DNA of 54,831 bases from Chondrus crispus (Eukaryota > Rhodophyta > Florideophyceae > Gigartinales > Gigartinaceae), in assembly GCF_000350225.1 (NCBI RefSeq), contig NW_005179208.1, positions 19,834 to 74,664 of the forward strand, given 5' to 3'. The notes beneath the pieces were generated by a model. It had not been told where the DNA came from and did no database searches. It saw nothing but the letters and a program-made list of their open reading frames with translations. Below, in pieces: positions 9,522 to 21,345 of this stretch; within the stretch, counting starts at the first letter, position 1; the number at the start of each line of letters is the position of its first letter. The position numbers and the translations under genes are program-made.

Positions 9522-10966
9522 CAGCGATCGCTCAAGAACCATAAGATATGGATTGTAGCCCCGCTTCCAGAAGGGGTAAAGCCGATGAAAACCAGATTTG
9601 TTTTTGACAAGAAGATTCACAGCGATGGATCGGTTGCTCGATATAAGGCCCGGCTTGTGGTACAAGGATTTCTTCAAGGGTTCGTGGATATGACCTATGC
9701 ACCGGTTGTGGATTTTTCAATTGTGCGAGCTGCACTCTCCATCGCTGTTCAACGTGGGTAGATCATACATCAACTAGACGTCCGGACAGCATTTCTACAC
9801 GGAGAAATAGATTCAGATTTATTTGTTGTTCCGCCAGAAGGGGTTGGTATCCAATTACCGCCTGGGACTGCTCTGAAACTATTAAAAGGTCTGTATGGAC
9901 TCAAGCAAGCCCCACGACTCTGGTTCGACAAGTGGCGGAGTGTGATTATGCCCCTGGGTTTTCAAGAGATGTCTTCTGATGCTTGCCTTTTTCGGCGTGG
10001 GACCCTTTGGATTCTTCTTTACGTTGACGATATTATCATCATGAGCAGCAGTATGGATGACATCAAGAACGTCAAGCGAGACCTGGCAGCTAAATCGGAC
10101 ATAAAGGACATGGGGGAGTTAAAATATTTTCTTGGCACTGAGTTCAAGTTTCAGTCGCACGGTGCGATTTTATCTCAATGTCAATATGTGAAAAAGCTCC
10201 TAGAGAAATACCAGATGGCGAACTGCAAGGCGGTATCAACACCGGCTTCGATGGGAAGCGCTGTCATCGGTCCCGACGAAGACGTTGATCAACGATATTT
10301 TCAGGAACTGGTAGGAAGTCTCTTGTTTCTCTCTACACGTACGAGGCCTGACATAGCATTGGCTGTCATTCATCTATGCCGTCGGGTGTCGAGTCCTAAC
10401 AAGAATGATCTAGTGGCTGCTAAAAGAGTGCTACGGTACCTCAAGGGAACAGTGGATTTTTCTCTCGTACTTGGAATATCGAAAGAGACGCTTGTAGCTT
10501 ACTCGGATGCCGACTGGGCCAGAGACTATCGCGATCGCAAGTCAATATCGGGGACGTTGCTGCAGATTGCGGGAGGAAGCGTACTTTGGAAGTGCGCTAA
10601 GCAGAAGAGTGTTGCTCTCTCATCTACAGAATCTGAGTACTTGGCTCTAAGTGAAACATGCAAGAGCGTTCTGTGGATGCGATCACTTCTGAAGGACTTT
10701 GATGAGAAGACCTTAGGCGCAACGAAAATATTTGAGGACAACCAAGGAGCCATTACTTGGTCAAGGGAGGGCGTCCGCAGTGCGAAGCATGTGTCTATCC
10801 GAATGAACTTTGTGAAGCAACAATGTGACGCTGGAACCATTCTCCTCGAGTACTGTAGTACTGAGCGCATGATAGCTGAAATACTTACGAAGCCGTTGGG
10901 AAGGATCAAGTTTGAGTATCACAGGGATGCTCTTGGGATTCGAGATGCAAATCAGATGTGCAGAGC

Positions 10967-10975
10967 AAGAAGGGG
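10967..10975 (+). other. Polypurine tract
   Basis: AAGAAGGGG immediately precedes the middle LTR, the expected position for the plus-strand primer. The matching tract before LTR3 is 15453-15461. Confidence 0.75.
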
Positions 10976-11269
10976 AGTTGAGAATCATGCTCTGTTGGCG
11001 AATGTCTAATTTGCTCGGTTGGAAAATTGATGGGAGTCCCAAATAATTTACCAGGTGGGTAAGACGTCAAGAAATAATTATTACTGTCCTGAACGCTTAC
11101 GAAATAATTACGCAACGCTTCCCCATCTGCTTCACAAGTTCTCTACAAAACATGGATGTGGTAGTAGTATAAATGCGCGAGTAGCCACGATAAATAAAAG
11201 GGTAAGGAAGAATAGCCATCATCAACACCGTCAAGTCTTGTCGTCTACCTTTGCCCTGCCAGTTCTACT
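10976..11269 (+). repeat. Copia-1 middle LTR (LTR2), recombinant
   Basis: At the two left diagnostic sites it carries the LTR3 bases (10986 C, 11075 T). At the three right sites it carries the LTR1 bases (11203 T, 11222 T, 11258 G). So its left part descends from a 3' LTR and its right part from a 5' LTR, with the switch between 11075 and 11203. Confidence 0.9.
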
Positions 11270-11283
11270 GGTTATGGGCCCAG
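11270..11283 (+). other. Primer-binding site, second unit
   Basis: Same tRNAi-Met anticodon-arm complement as at 6784-6797, directly following the middle LTR. Confidence 0.78.
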
Positions 11284-11372
11284 TCTACCAGAAGCCTGTT
11301 TGCTTCGTTCTGTTCTTCTGACAAGGAACAGGGTTCTGAATCAGAGATCTATCTACTGTACTACATACCGTC

Positions 11373-14300
11373 ATGGAGGAAAGTCGCAAAATCTTCAAGT
11401 TCAACGGTCTCCCAGGAGAAGATTTCCATTTATGGATGGCCCGGACCGAGGCCGCTCTGGAGGACAGGAATGCGTGGTCCGTAGTTCAGACAGATGTTGT
11501 TGGTGGTGCTACGGAACCGGCACCACTTACCGAGGAGCAGTCTAAAGCTGTGTCTAAAGCAAGAGCTTTGATTATGCAAGGACTTGGTGATAATCCGTTG
11601 AGGCTTTGCCTCCAGCAGAGGGCTAATCCGTATAAAATGTGGCAGGTTCTTTCGGAGCGGTATGCCAAAGTCAATGTCGCAAGTAAGGTTCAGCTACAGT
11701 ACCAATTGTCACGATTGGTATATCGGAACCAGTCTATGTCGGAGTATCTTGACCAGTTTCAGACAGTATATAACAGGCTGGCGGCTATGGGAAGTGTAGT
11801 GGAAGAAGATATGCAAATTGCGACTCTACTCGCTTCTTTCGGTGACAAGGAAAGGTCTCCGTTCGGACACGTGGTTGCTGCTTTGCAGGCCAGTGATTCT
11901 GAGATCAGTTGGCAGTCTGCTACAGCCAGTCTTCTTCAAGCATATGCGGAGAAATCCTTAACAGGTCGGGCTCCAGCTGGAAGGTTTGAAGAGAAATCGC
12001 TTGCTTTAAGCGTTCGAAATAGGCACGTACCCTTTAAACCGGGTTCTAGGTTTGGTTCGAGGGGTTCCAACCAGGAAAGGCGACGTTGCTATCACTGTAA
12101 TCGGGTGGGTCACCTCAAGCGAAATTGTCCTGAGCTGCGCCATGACCATGGAGGTACAGCCTCAGGCTCTGCGGGAAGTGTTAATCATGCTACTGTACTG
12201 ATGGCTGTGACAGATGAAGTGTCTTCTCACAGGCTGTTGTTGGACTCCGGGGCCTCTGATACTATGGTCAATAATGCTCAATGGTTGCAAGACGTGACGA
12301 GTATCGAACCAAGGACCATCACGCTTGGGAATGGTCAGACAATCGATGCAGTCAAAAAGGGTACCTTATGTTTTGATGCCGTGGTCAGCGCTGGAGGTGG
12401 GGACCCTATCGTACGTCATGTGACTGTGCCGGAAACACTGCTTGTTCCAAAATTGAAAGAGAATCTGGTGTCCTGCTCTGCTCTTTCTAACCAAGGATAC
12501 CATATTCATATTGCTCAGAAGGGAGCGACGGGAATGCTTAACGGGTTGCTAATGTTTCAAGCTTTTGAAGTTGCTGGAGTGTACTCTATCAAACTGTCTC
12601 AATCTGGAGCATCTGTTAGTCAAGATCTTACTGATTCTGAAAAATTGTGGCATCAACGTATGGGGCATGGGAACATTCGTGATATTCGAGATCTCGCTCG
12701 CAGAGGAGCTGTTTCAAGAATGGATTTGTCTCGCACCGCGGGTTTAAATGAGAACTGTACCAGCTGCATTCAGGGGAAGCATCACAAGTAATCCCTTTAT
12801 CCAAACAAACACAGGTCACAGATTCAAGGAGAAGTTATCCACAGTGATCTGTGCGGCCCTATGTCAGTGAAATCAGTTGGAGGTGCGTTGTACTACGTTT
12901 CGTTTATCGATGAGTGTTCCCGGTACACTGTCATTGTTCCTATTGCACGCAAGGGAGATACTGCTGAGAATTTCAATCTGTTTCACCCTTGGTTTGAGCG
13001 CAAGTTTTCGTGTGTAATTAAGCGTTTGCACTGCGACGGCGGCGGTGAATATGTCGCCCTGGACCCGTATTAGCGATCTTTTGGAATCGAGAGAAACGAG
13101 ATCCCTGCGTACAGTCCTGAGCACAACGGCATTGCCGAACGAACGAATAGGACTGTAATTGAGTCCGCCAGGTCCATGCTGATTCACGCTAGAGTGCCCA
13201 CTGAGTTTTGGCCCGAAGCAGTCGTTCATGCAGCCGACATTCGAAACCGGTTTCATTGCCCACGCGACCGGAAGAAAACCTCTTATGAAGTAATGGTTGG
13301 ACGTGTCCCTCGGGTTGATCATGTCAAGGTTTTCCGTTGTACGGCATGGTTGCATATCCCGAGAAATAAGCGCAAGAAATTGGAACGGAAGAGCGAGAAG
13401 GGTGTTGTTATTGGGTGTTATGAGAATAGTTTGTACAAATTATGGATTGGAAGCCGTAAGAAAGCTGTGTTTGCTCGTCATGTCAAGATATTCGAGAAGC
13501 AATTTCAAAATCGTGATTGGTATGGTATCAGTAGCCAGAATACAGAAGATCTCTACGAAGATGATGATGAAAGTGAAGAGTCTACAGTGCAACCTCAGTT
13601 CCGTGCTGAAATAAGATCGGTAGAGCGTCCATCCCGCCGCGTCCAAATCGCGGATCAAGAAACAGTACAGCAAGCAAACCCACCTGTAAGTCATGATATT
13701 CTCACCCATATACCACTAACGCCTTCTTCCCATAGAGCAGAGGATACAGTACAACCCGAAGTAGAAAGGCATGCACCAGAAGGTGTAGAACCGGATGAAT
13801 CAGAGAACGATACTGCTGAAGAAGGGGAAGGGAATCGATATCCTCAACGGAGTCGGAAACAAACTACCTTCTTCTCTCCAGGTGCGCTAATGGCATTTAG
13901 TGCGATTGAGGATCAACCTTTTGCCACTGTTTCGCAGGTTCTTGAGCAAGTTGATGGAAGGAATTGGAAAAATGCCATTGGATCGGAGTTGCTGTCGACA
14001 GCAACTCCAGCGATCGCTCAAGAACCATAAGATATGGATTGTAGCCCCGCTTCCAGAAGGGGTAAAGCCGATGAAAACCAGATTTGTTTTTGACAAGAAG
14101 ATTCACAGCGATGGATCGGTTGCTCGATATAAGGCCCGGCTTGTGGTACAAGGATTTCTTCAAGGGTTCGTGGATATGACCTATGCACCGGTTGTGGATT
14201 TTTCAATTGTGCGAGCTGCACTCTCCATCGCTGTTCAACGTGGGTAGATCATACATCAACTAGACGTCCGGACAGCATTTCTACACGGAGAAATAGATTC

Positions 14301-15495
14301 AGATTTATTTGTTGTTCCGCCAGAAGGGGTTGGTATCCAATTACCGCCTGGGACTGCTCTGAAACTATTAAAAGGTCTGTATGGACTCAAGCAAGCCCCA
14401 CGACTCTGGTTCGACAAGTGGCGGAGTGTGATTATGCCCCTGGGTTTTCAAGAGATGTCTTCTGATGCTTGCCTTTTTCGGCGTGGGACCCTTTGGATTC
14501 TTCTTTACGTTGACGATATTATCATCATGAGCAGCAGTATGGATGACATCAAGAACGTCAAGCGAGACCTGGCAGCTAAATCGGACATAAAGGACATGGG
14601 GGAGTTAAAATATTTTCTTGGCACTGAGTTCAAGTTTCAGTCGCACGGTGCGATTTTATCTCAATGTCAATATGTGAAAAAGCTCCTAGAGAAATACCAG
14701 ATGGCGAACTGCAAGGCGGTATCAACACCGGCTTCGATGGGAAGCGCTGTCATCGGTCCCGACGAAGACGTTGATCAACGATATTTTCAGGAACTGGTAG
14801 GAAGTCTCTTGTTTCTCTCTACACGTACGAGGCCTGACATAGCATTGGCTGTCATTCATCTATGCCGTCGGGTGTCGAGTCCTAACAAGAATGATCTAGT
14901 GGCTGCTAAAAGAGTGCTACGGTACCTCAAGGGAACAGTGGATTTTTCTCTCGTACTTGGAATATCGAAAGAGACGCTTGTAGCTTACTCGGATGCCGAC
15001 TGGGCCAGAGACTATCGCGATCGCAAGTCAATATCGGGGACGTTGCTGCAGATTGCGGGAGGAAGCGTACTTTGGAAGTGCGCTAAGCAGAAGAGTGTTG
15101 CTCTCTCATCTACAGAATCTGAGTACTTGGCTCTAAGTGAAACATGCAAGAGCGTTCTGTGGATGCGATCACTTCTGAAGGACTTTGATGAGAAGACCTT
15201 AGGCGCAACGAAAATATTTGAGGACAACCAAGGAGCCATTACTTGGTCAAGGGAGGGCGTCCGCAGTGCGAAGCATGTGTCTATCCGAATGAACTTTGTG
15301 AAGCAACAATGTGACGCTGGAACCATTCTCCTCGAGTACTGTAGTACTGAGCGCATGATAGCTGAAATACTTACGAAGCCGTTGGGAAGGATCAAGTTTG
15401 AGTATCACAGGGATGCTCTTGGGATTCGAGATGCAAATCAGATGTGCAGAGCAAGAAGGGGAGTTGAGAATCATGCTCTGTTGGCGAATGTCTAA
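11373..15495 (+). pseudogene. Copia-1 Gag-Pol, second unit, disabled
   Basis: Same domain order as the first unit. It carries every lesion of the first: stops at 12789-12791, 13071-13073 and 14245-14247, and the palindromic insertion at 13986-14007. The shared damage shows that the element was already dead when it was duplicated. Differences noticed are Arg versus Leu at Gag residue 215 and Arg versus Cys at residue 256, just beyond the zinc knuckle. The second is a C/T change at a CpG, as methylation-driven decay would give. Confidence 0.93.
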
Positions 15496-15755
15496 TTTGC
15501 TCGGTTGGAAAATTGATGGGAGTCCCAAATAATTTACCAGGTGGGTAAGACGTCAAGAAATAATTATTACTGTCCTGAACGCTTACGAAATAATTACGCA
15601 ACGCTTCCCCATCTGCTTCACAAGTTCTCTACAAAACATGGATGTGGTAGTAGTATAAATGCGCGAGTAGCCACGATAAATAAAAGGGCAAGGAAGAATA
15701 GCCATCACCAACACCGTCAAGTCTTGTCGTCTACCTTTGCCCTTCCAGTTCTACT
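15462..15755 (+). repeat. Copia-1 3' LTR (LTR3)
   Basis: 294 bp, same AGT to ACT termini, followed by the target duplication GCTCT at 15756-15760. Diagnostic bases are C at 15472, T at 15561, C at 15689, C at 15708 and T at 15744. Five differences from LTR1 over 294 bp (1.7 percent) give the relative age of the insertion. Confidence 0.93.
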
Positions 15756-15760
15756 GCTCT

Positions 15761-16163
15761 CCCTAAGTATGGCTGGGGCAGAGCGAACTCGTCACCGACT
15801 TGCGTTTTTTGAAAAGGCCAGGAGCCCCTCCGGCCTACCTTATCCTTCCCCGAGAGTTCTAGCGTTCCTTTTTTCAGTGTCCCTAGTGTCTAAGCGTACA
15901 TGGGCCTCATATGAGGACTCGCCTTCCATCTTCCGTAGCGCCCTAACACTTACGTGGAACCACAATACGACCTCAAATATAGAATTCCCACCCTTTTTCT
16001 GAGCCTGACAGCCATGAAAAAAGAGAAGGATCGCATGTATGTCCAGGCCATCTCTCCCTCTCGAGTTTCCCTTGTCCACACAACCCCAATTTTTATCGTT
16101 CGCCACAACCACCAGCATCTTGTTTTTATCATGGCCATCGATCCGCGCCTCATCGCAGGCATC
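15761..16163. other. Right flank of copia dimer, no gene recognised
   Basis: A stretch between the target duplication and the piggyBac-like frame. It may include the left end of the piggyBac element, but I could not find a terminal repeat. An open frame from about 15954 runs into the piggyBac start without recognisable content before 16164. Confidence 0.4.
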
Positions 16164-17864
16164 ATGGTAAATGCAAAAGCCACTACCGTGACCAGTGCAT
16201 CGCATTGTCGACGCCTGTTTGGCGCTGGCTGGAAAGACGGGTGGTTTCAAGGGAAATTCATACGTGCCGTTCAAAAATCAGAACAGAGGAAGACCAGAAC
16301 TATCAAGAGGTGGTAAGTTACTGTGCGTTGGGCGGTGGGTATCAAACTGAAGGACAAAGAGATGCTCCCATGCCATGTAAAGGCTGGACCTCATCCCATC
16401 CCTAAAGAGGGTATCCCAGACAGGGAAATAGAGGCACCATTTCCGTATCATATATTGAGTGAAACAGACGCAGAGAGCATTGCGCCGCCAGCAACGAACA
16501 ACGCCGGCAAACCGCAGACGCAAGGAGGCTTGAGTGATTCTTCTCCAACCACGCCGTCAGCAGATGGGGCAGGGTCCACAACACATTCATCCAATGTTGA
16601 AGACACTGCACAGCCGATTTTTGGATTACAGATTGATGTACTCGCGACACAAGTTGAAGCTGCATATGCGGAGTCTCGAGAGACATCCCAAGCCCCACCG
16701 TGTCAGGAAAATGATGTTGCTGCAGTAGCGCACGGACAGGAATGGAAACTGGTTAATGGGAAAGGGATCATAAACAAGCGTCTCCCGAAACGGGCGTGGA
16801 GTGTCACGGGGCCGAGTGGTGTACTCATTACTCGCGGCACAGCGCCGGCGCACCTCGATCCCATTGATTACTTTTTTATGATGTTTCCCGTTACCCATTT
16901 GGTCGCAATTGTGATAATGACAAACAAGAAGCTGAGGATGGAAAATAGTGCAGACACAACCGCCGGTGAGGTACTCAAATTTTTGGGGGCAATGATACTC
17001 CTTACCCGGATGAAGTTCAGCTCCCGTCGAGAAGTCTGGAGCACAACCTCAGACTGAGTTTATTCCTCCAATGAGCTTTGGGCAGGTCATGCCACTACAT
17101 CGCTTCGAAACCCTGCTACGATGTGTAAGGTTCTCTTACCAAACCGGGGAGCAAGGGGAATGGTCAGACGCCGAGTATCGCTGGCAGCTGTGCGAAGAAT
17201 TTCTTGATGCGATTAATGCGCATCGTCAGGCCACTGTCACACCATCAGAGCTGCTTTGCGTTGACGAATCTATCTCCAGATGGTACGGAATTGGGGGAAG
17301 TTGGATCGCGAAGGGACTCCCCCACTATGTCGCTATCGATCGTAAACCAGAATCAGGATGCGAAATCCAGAATATTGCGGATGCCAGAGGAGGTTTCATG
17401 CTTCGGCTTATGTTGGTTAAAGGAGCCGATGTAAATTTCGGAGATCATGTTCAGGGAGACCTCAACCACGGTACAAACGTTTTGATGAAGCTGTGTGCGC
17501 CGTGGGAGAATACCTGGCGTACAGTGCGTGCTGATTCTTACTTTGCATCTGTACAGGCCGCCAAAGCACTGTATGAAAAGGGGGTTCATTTTATTGGTGT
17601 CGTTAAAAACGCCACCAGAATGTATCCTATGTCATATCTCGGAAATCTCCCCATGCCTGGTCGATTTGTTCAAAAAGCCCTCACAACCTGGATGGGAAGC
17701 AGCAGGGGCCCTTCGATATTTTGGAGGCAATGTGGGTTGATCGGAACCGAAGGTATTTCGTGGCGAGTACTGGAAGTATGGATGATGCTGAAGCGTACAC
17801 GAGGGCTCGATGGACGCAAACAAGGCACGGACCAATACGGAGGAATAACAGGGGTTTCTGGTAG
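16164..17864 (+). pseudogene. PiggyBac-like transposase (DDE_Tnp_1_7), frameshifted
   Basis: The N-terminal module (FGAGWKDGWFQGKF, later EMLPCHVKAGP) and the transposase core are both readable. The core shows LDPIDYFFMMFP, then VDESISRWYG, AIDRKPESGCEIQN, RADSYFASVQAAKALYEKG and MWVDRNRRYFVAS. These match piggyBac-type transposases, which cut and paste at TTAA; the aspartates of VDES, RADS and WVDR fit the catalytic positions. Lesions are an in-frame TAA at 16314-16316, a one-base frameshift near 17048-17057 and another near 17690-17705. The predicted end is TAG 17862-17864. The first stop overlaps GGTAAGT, so a tiny intron is an outside possibility, but it would remove conserved residues. 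Confidence 0.8.
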
Positions 17865-18094
17865 ATCGGTTTCTAGTGCAAAGATCGTTCTTTTCTTTAG
17901 TTATGTTATAAGCCCACCAAAAGTTGCTTAACCATTCTGCAGTCATTGAAAACACTAGACAATAAGTAATGGGAGCCCCTTAGGGGTTCTGCAAGTATTT
18001 TAGCGTCTTCTGCTTGCATTTTGACCCAGGGAGGTCTCTTGGTGCTCTTGTAGCCCTCTCCGTGACTGTCACGCCATCACGGTAGCCGGTAAGT
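17847..18094 (+). repeat. PiggyBac 3' terminal region, inverted partner of 29890-30143
   Basis: About 245 bp, starting in the last codons of the piggyBac frame (NRGFW stop) and running through its 3' region to CCATCACGGTA. An inverted copy of roughly 90 percent identity lies at 29890-30143, where the matching codons read NRGFR stop. The two copies flank an 11.8-kb interval. Confidence 0.8.
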
Positions 18095-18997
18095 GTATAT
18101 TTAATATGAAAATTTCAACTAAATACTGTACATTGCAGCGCGAACCTTACGTACTGGACGTCGTCTTTGCTAGTCTCTTGTCCGGTCGTCGTCTTTATTG
18201 CCTCTTCCATTCCATTACCTGATGCCATATCCACATTTCCCTCATCGCTGTCGTCACCGATCGTATCTGCACCCACCTGCGCCACTTCCCTATCTCGACA
18301 GAGCGGTCCTGGAGCCGAAAACAGTCGAGGCCTGAACGAATAACGGTCAACCCAGTGGCGGAGATGTTTATGAACCGGAGTATAACTTTCGCATGCGAAG
18401 GGCTCATCATTTTTACAGCGATTTTATCACACTCGACATGATGAACGACTTGAATTCACATCGACGCGATCAAACGCCCATCACTACAAGTCCTGAATTG
18501 ACGCGGTTGGATACGGCTGCTGTCGCTGAGGCGCGGCGGTCGGGGGCTGATGGCAGATATTTCGCTTTTGGAGATGGCAGCAGTGCTGGTGGTGGCGGTG
18601 GCGGAAGCAGCTAGTAAGGTTTTTTGCCCTCGAGAGTTAGATGTTGTGTATGTATTTATATAGACTCGGAGCGAGATTTGCCTATGTACCGTAGGTAGAT
18701 ATTACTTCGGGGGCAATCCTGGTCGTCTTTGCCCTCCCACAATATACGAAGATGATGCAACGTTTTCTCGTTGTTCAAAAAGTCATTTCCACGTTTATAT
18801 ATGTCTGGAATGCTGTATTTGACGTGCTACACACATAAGTCGAACTAGTAGTCATCCGAACCCCAACCATCTTCAAGTTATATCTACCAAGCATGAAGGC
18901 CCCCTTTCATGGTGCCAAATAAGTCGCATCTGCAGTGGCAGTACTCCCCGACCGACTTCCTGACTGCTCGCTGACAGGAACACCGTCCTGTCACTTC
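18095..18997. other. Spacer with one weak short ORF
   Basis: An uninterrupted 73-codon frame (18393-18614, plus) ends in a glycine/serine run. It has no recognisable domain and could be chance or a last exon. Nothing else is supported. Confidence 0.35.
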
Positions 18998-20159
18998 TTA
19001 ACCCCTCCTCAGCTTTCTCAATTGCTGGTGCAACTCATCTTTCTCCAAAGTTAGAATAGCGAGTGCCATTTTCGCCTCTCGCAAATCACGCACGACATCT
19101 GAATAGACGAGCTCCCTTGAAAGCTTTACCTCCAGATCCCCTACATCTCGTCTCAGAGCTGTGTTTTCTGCCATCAGTTTTTAAGAGATTCTGCGTCTTC
19201 TCCATACCGGCTGTCCTCTAGCTCCCGTTCAAGCGATTCCTTGTCTTGAAGAAGTTCATCGTTCTGTCGCCTGAGCGCTCGATTTTCCCTACGCAGCTTG
19301 TCACACTCAACCCGTGATGGTCCTGCCGTGTTAATGGCACCGACGTCCGTCTCAGTACTTCTAAAATGACTGCTGTATGAGGTTCCAAGTGACAAGTCAG
19401 TCCCTGAAAACACGGTTCTCGGTGACGCAGATGGCTTGCGTTGTATCTTTGACTTCTGTACAGGATCTCCAGGAGCGGGTGTATTCCCTTGACGATTAAG
19501 ATTCGAGGGGTTTCTCAAGTATTGCTGCGATTTAGGTTGCGGTGGTTGCACGTTAAGGGTAGCATCGTCAACACCGATGTCGTCTAGAGAATCACCGGCA
19601 TCGATTTCCGACCTTCGTCGTCATCTCCGACCGTAGATGACTGGTCATCTGATCCCGGATCGTAAGAGCCGAAGAGGGCTGTGCCGCGAGATGGTTTCCT
19701 ATTTTTTGCCTCTGTAAGAAACGTAGAAACGACGCACATGGCGATACGGCCACCACAGGAAAGCGGGGCGCCCACGCGCTTCGAGTATGACGGAATCTCA
19801 ACATAATCGGCAAAAAGGAGCTTAATCTTGCCGATAATCTTACCACGCTGAGAGTTCTGACGAACGGCAAGCCTGTAGACTTTGTCTTCGAAGTTGGAGC
19901 CCTCCCTCTTCTTGAAGAGAGTGACTTCTTGTGAAAGAACTTCGCCTCCGAAATGAGCGATGCGAGAAGACCTGTCACTTTTTGCAGCCTTCATTAACAT
20001 AACCTTGGCTCCCCGTTCCCAGGTAACGACAAAATCACTTGACGCTATAATCTTGTCCGCGGACTCGATGTGGAGGTCGAACCCCAACTTGTACTCGAGC
20101 TTGTTCAAATTGCGCATGGAGCTCACCTTGCCGATGAGCTTTGAAGAAGAGCGCTTCAT
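18998..20159 (-). pseudogene. NT-C2 (EEIG1/EHBP1-type) domain protein with coiled coil, two frameshifts
   Basis: From ATG 20157-20159 the frame encodes an N-terminal C2-like domain, about residues 20-145 (KLEYKLGFDLHIES, SDFVVTWERG, GKIKLLFADYVEIPSYSK), as in EEIG1/EHBP1 and plant PMI1-type proteins that tether organelles or cytoskeleton. An acidic linker follows. Near 19595 the frame shifts by one base; the new frame encodes CDKLRRENRALRRQNDELL, a leucine-rich coiled coil. At 19182-19190 a run of five A gives a second one-base shift, after which the coil continues (LEKDELHQQLRKL) to a stop at 18998-19000. The codons on both sides are consistent with one gene. Either it has just died or two homopolymer bases are miscalled. 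Confidence 0.6.
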
Positions 20160-20290
20160 ATTGTGATGGGAGGGTGAGACACTGCGAATGGGGAGAGGGC
20201 CAGGGGAGCTTGGCTGGGGATAGAGCAGGGTGCGTATAATAATAAATGTTGGCAGGCTGGGGGGAGGTGAATGAATTGACGGGGGCCGGC

Positions 20291-21178
20291 CTATCGTACG
20301 GAACAGCGGAGTAAATTAGAGGGTGACACAACGCACAACGCGGGCAACGATTGGGTGGGATGCGGTCGGATCAAAGCGGCGGATCGAATCCAGCGCGTGG
20401 ACGTGACACAACTCTGCTGATGCCGCGCTAAAACCCCACTGCTCGCCTCGATCTTGCGCTTGCGGTCTTGCAGGACAGCGGCAAGCCCGCTTGAGAGGCT
20501 GATAGGCTTGGAAGAAATAGTGGCCATCTTCTTGATGCGCCCGGTGACCTGCTCCAGGAAAGCCCGCACTGTGGGCAGGTCGCAGCACACGGGCGCGGTC
20601 GCGTCGCGCGGCCACTGCGCCCCGAACGTGAACGGAAACGGGCCCGAAGCCAGCTTCAACTGCGTCGCCTGGTTGATCTGCCGCTCGTCCAGGATCACGC
20701 GCGACAGGTCCCAGTCCGCGCTAGCGCAGAGCGCCTTCGAGCGACCCGTGGCCAAGCGCTCGCGAGAGGCCCGCCCAAACGCGCTTTCAGCCTGCCCGTC
20801 CTTGCGACGCTTCTTCATCCTGACCCCCTCCCAGCTGCCCCACCCTGGCAGCACTTCTGCGCCCAAGTCCACAGCCTTAGGGGAAAGTCCGTCCGATTTC
20901 ACCCTCCTTCATCGCATGAAAGTCTGGCTTGTCAGTACCCCCTGCTCCGAAAAATGCCTTTGCCACTAGATTCATCCGTACCATGTCGTCATCTCACTCT
21001 CCTCCTCAGCATCATCGCGTCTGACATCCGCTTTTGTTTCCTTCCTGTGCGTCGTTGTCTTTGCTTCCTCGTCGTTTTCATTTTTGAACCTCGTTTCTTG
21101 CTTGTAATCTACTACCGAGGTCGTCGGTGTTGTCCCCGTTCCGCTCCTCTTGCACGTCTTCTTACTATTCTGCTGCAA
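20291..21178 (-). pseudogene. UTP14-like C-terminal fragment
   Basis: UTP14 is a small-subunit processome protein needed for 18S rRNA maturation; its C-terminus carries an LPGWGSW signature. Here LPGWGSWEG lies about 20 residues into the 20902-20291 frame, followed by RVILDERQINQATQ and SGPFPFTFGAQWPRD, as in the family. Upstream, a different frame reads DDMVRMNLVAKAFFGAGG, the family's conserved segment before the signature, and further up another frame is acidic (DDAEEESE). At least two one-base shifts separate the frames and the N-terminal two thirds are absent. A separate UTP14-like piece lies at 28627-28942 on the other strand. The assignment rests on short motifs. Confidence 0.6.
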
Positions 21179-21345
21179 CGCAGTAGGGACCTAACTGAGA
21201 GCTGAGAAAATTGACAGCAGAGCTGTGCTTACTGATTGCACTAAGTCGTGATTTATTCTTCGTTGTCAAGGCGGACCATTGACAGATGTCAAGGACTTCA
21301 GACAAAAAACATCCTGCACTACCTAAAGAGGCCAGGAAGAAACTT

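Larger units (their letters stand above)
6887..11009 (+). pseudogene. Copia-1 Gag-Pol, first unit, disabled
   Basis: From ATG 6887: a Gag/UBN2-like region (residues 1-190), a zinc knuckle C239/C242/H247/C252, protease DSGA (291-294), and the pre-integrase zinc region (LWHQRMGH to CTSCIQGKHHK). Next come integrase (IHSDLCGPM, then HCDGGGEYV and the SPEHNGIAERTNRT motif), reverse transcriptase (YVDDIII near 10021-10041) and RNase H (YSDADWA, SSTESEYLA). Lesions are in-frame stops at 8303-8305, 8585-8587 and 9759-9761, and a frame-breaking 22-bp palindrome at 9500-9521. The last stop is 11007-11009. It cannot make a full polyprotein. Confidence 0.93.
6490..15755 (+). mobile_element. Tandem dimer of a Ty1/copia LTR retrotransposon
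   Basis: Three 294-bp LTRs (6490-6783, 10976-11269, 15462-15755) separate two nearly identical internal regions with an exact 4486-bp period. The outer LTRs are flanked by the same 5-bp duplication GCTCT (6485-6489 and 15756-15760), and no duplication surrounds the middle LTR, so one insertion later became a dimer. Gene order is gag, protease, integrase, reverse transcriptase, RNase H, which defines copia. Both units carry the same disabling lesions. I noticed only two internal differences: 7530 T versus 12016 G, and 7652 T versus 12138 C. Confidence 0.95.

Noticed and set aside
16310..16345. Intron in the piggyBac gene at GGTAAGT
   Set aside because: Removing sequence here would delete residues that fit the family; an in-frame stop explains it better.
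18393..18614. Small glycine-rich protein gene
   Set aside because: Only 73 codons, no homology signal; kept as a note in the spacer entry.
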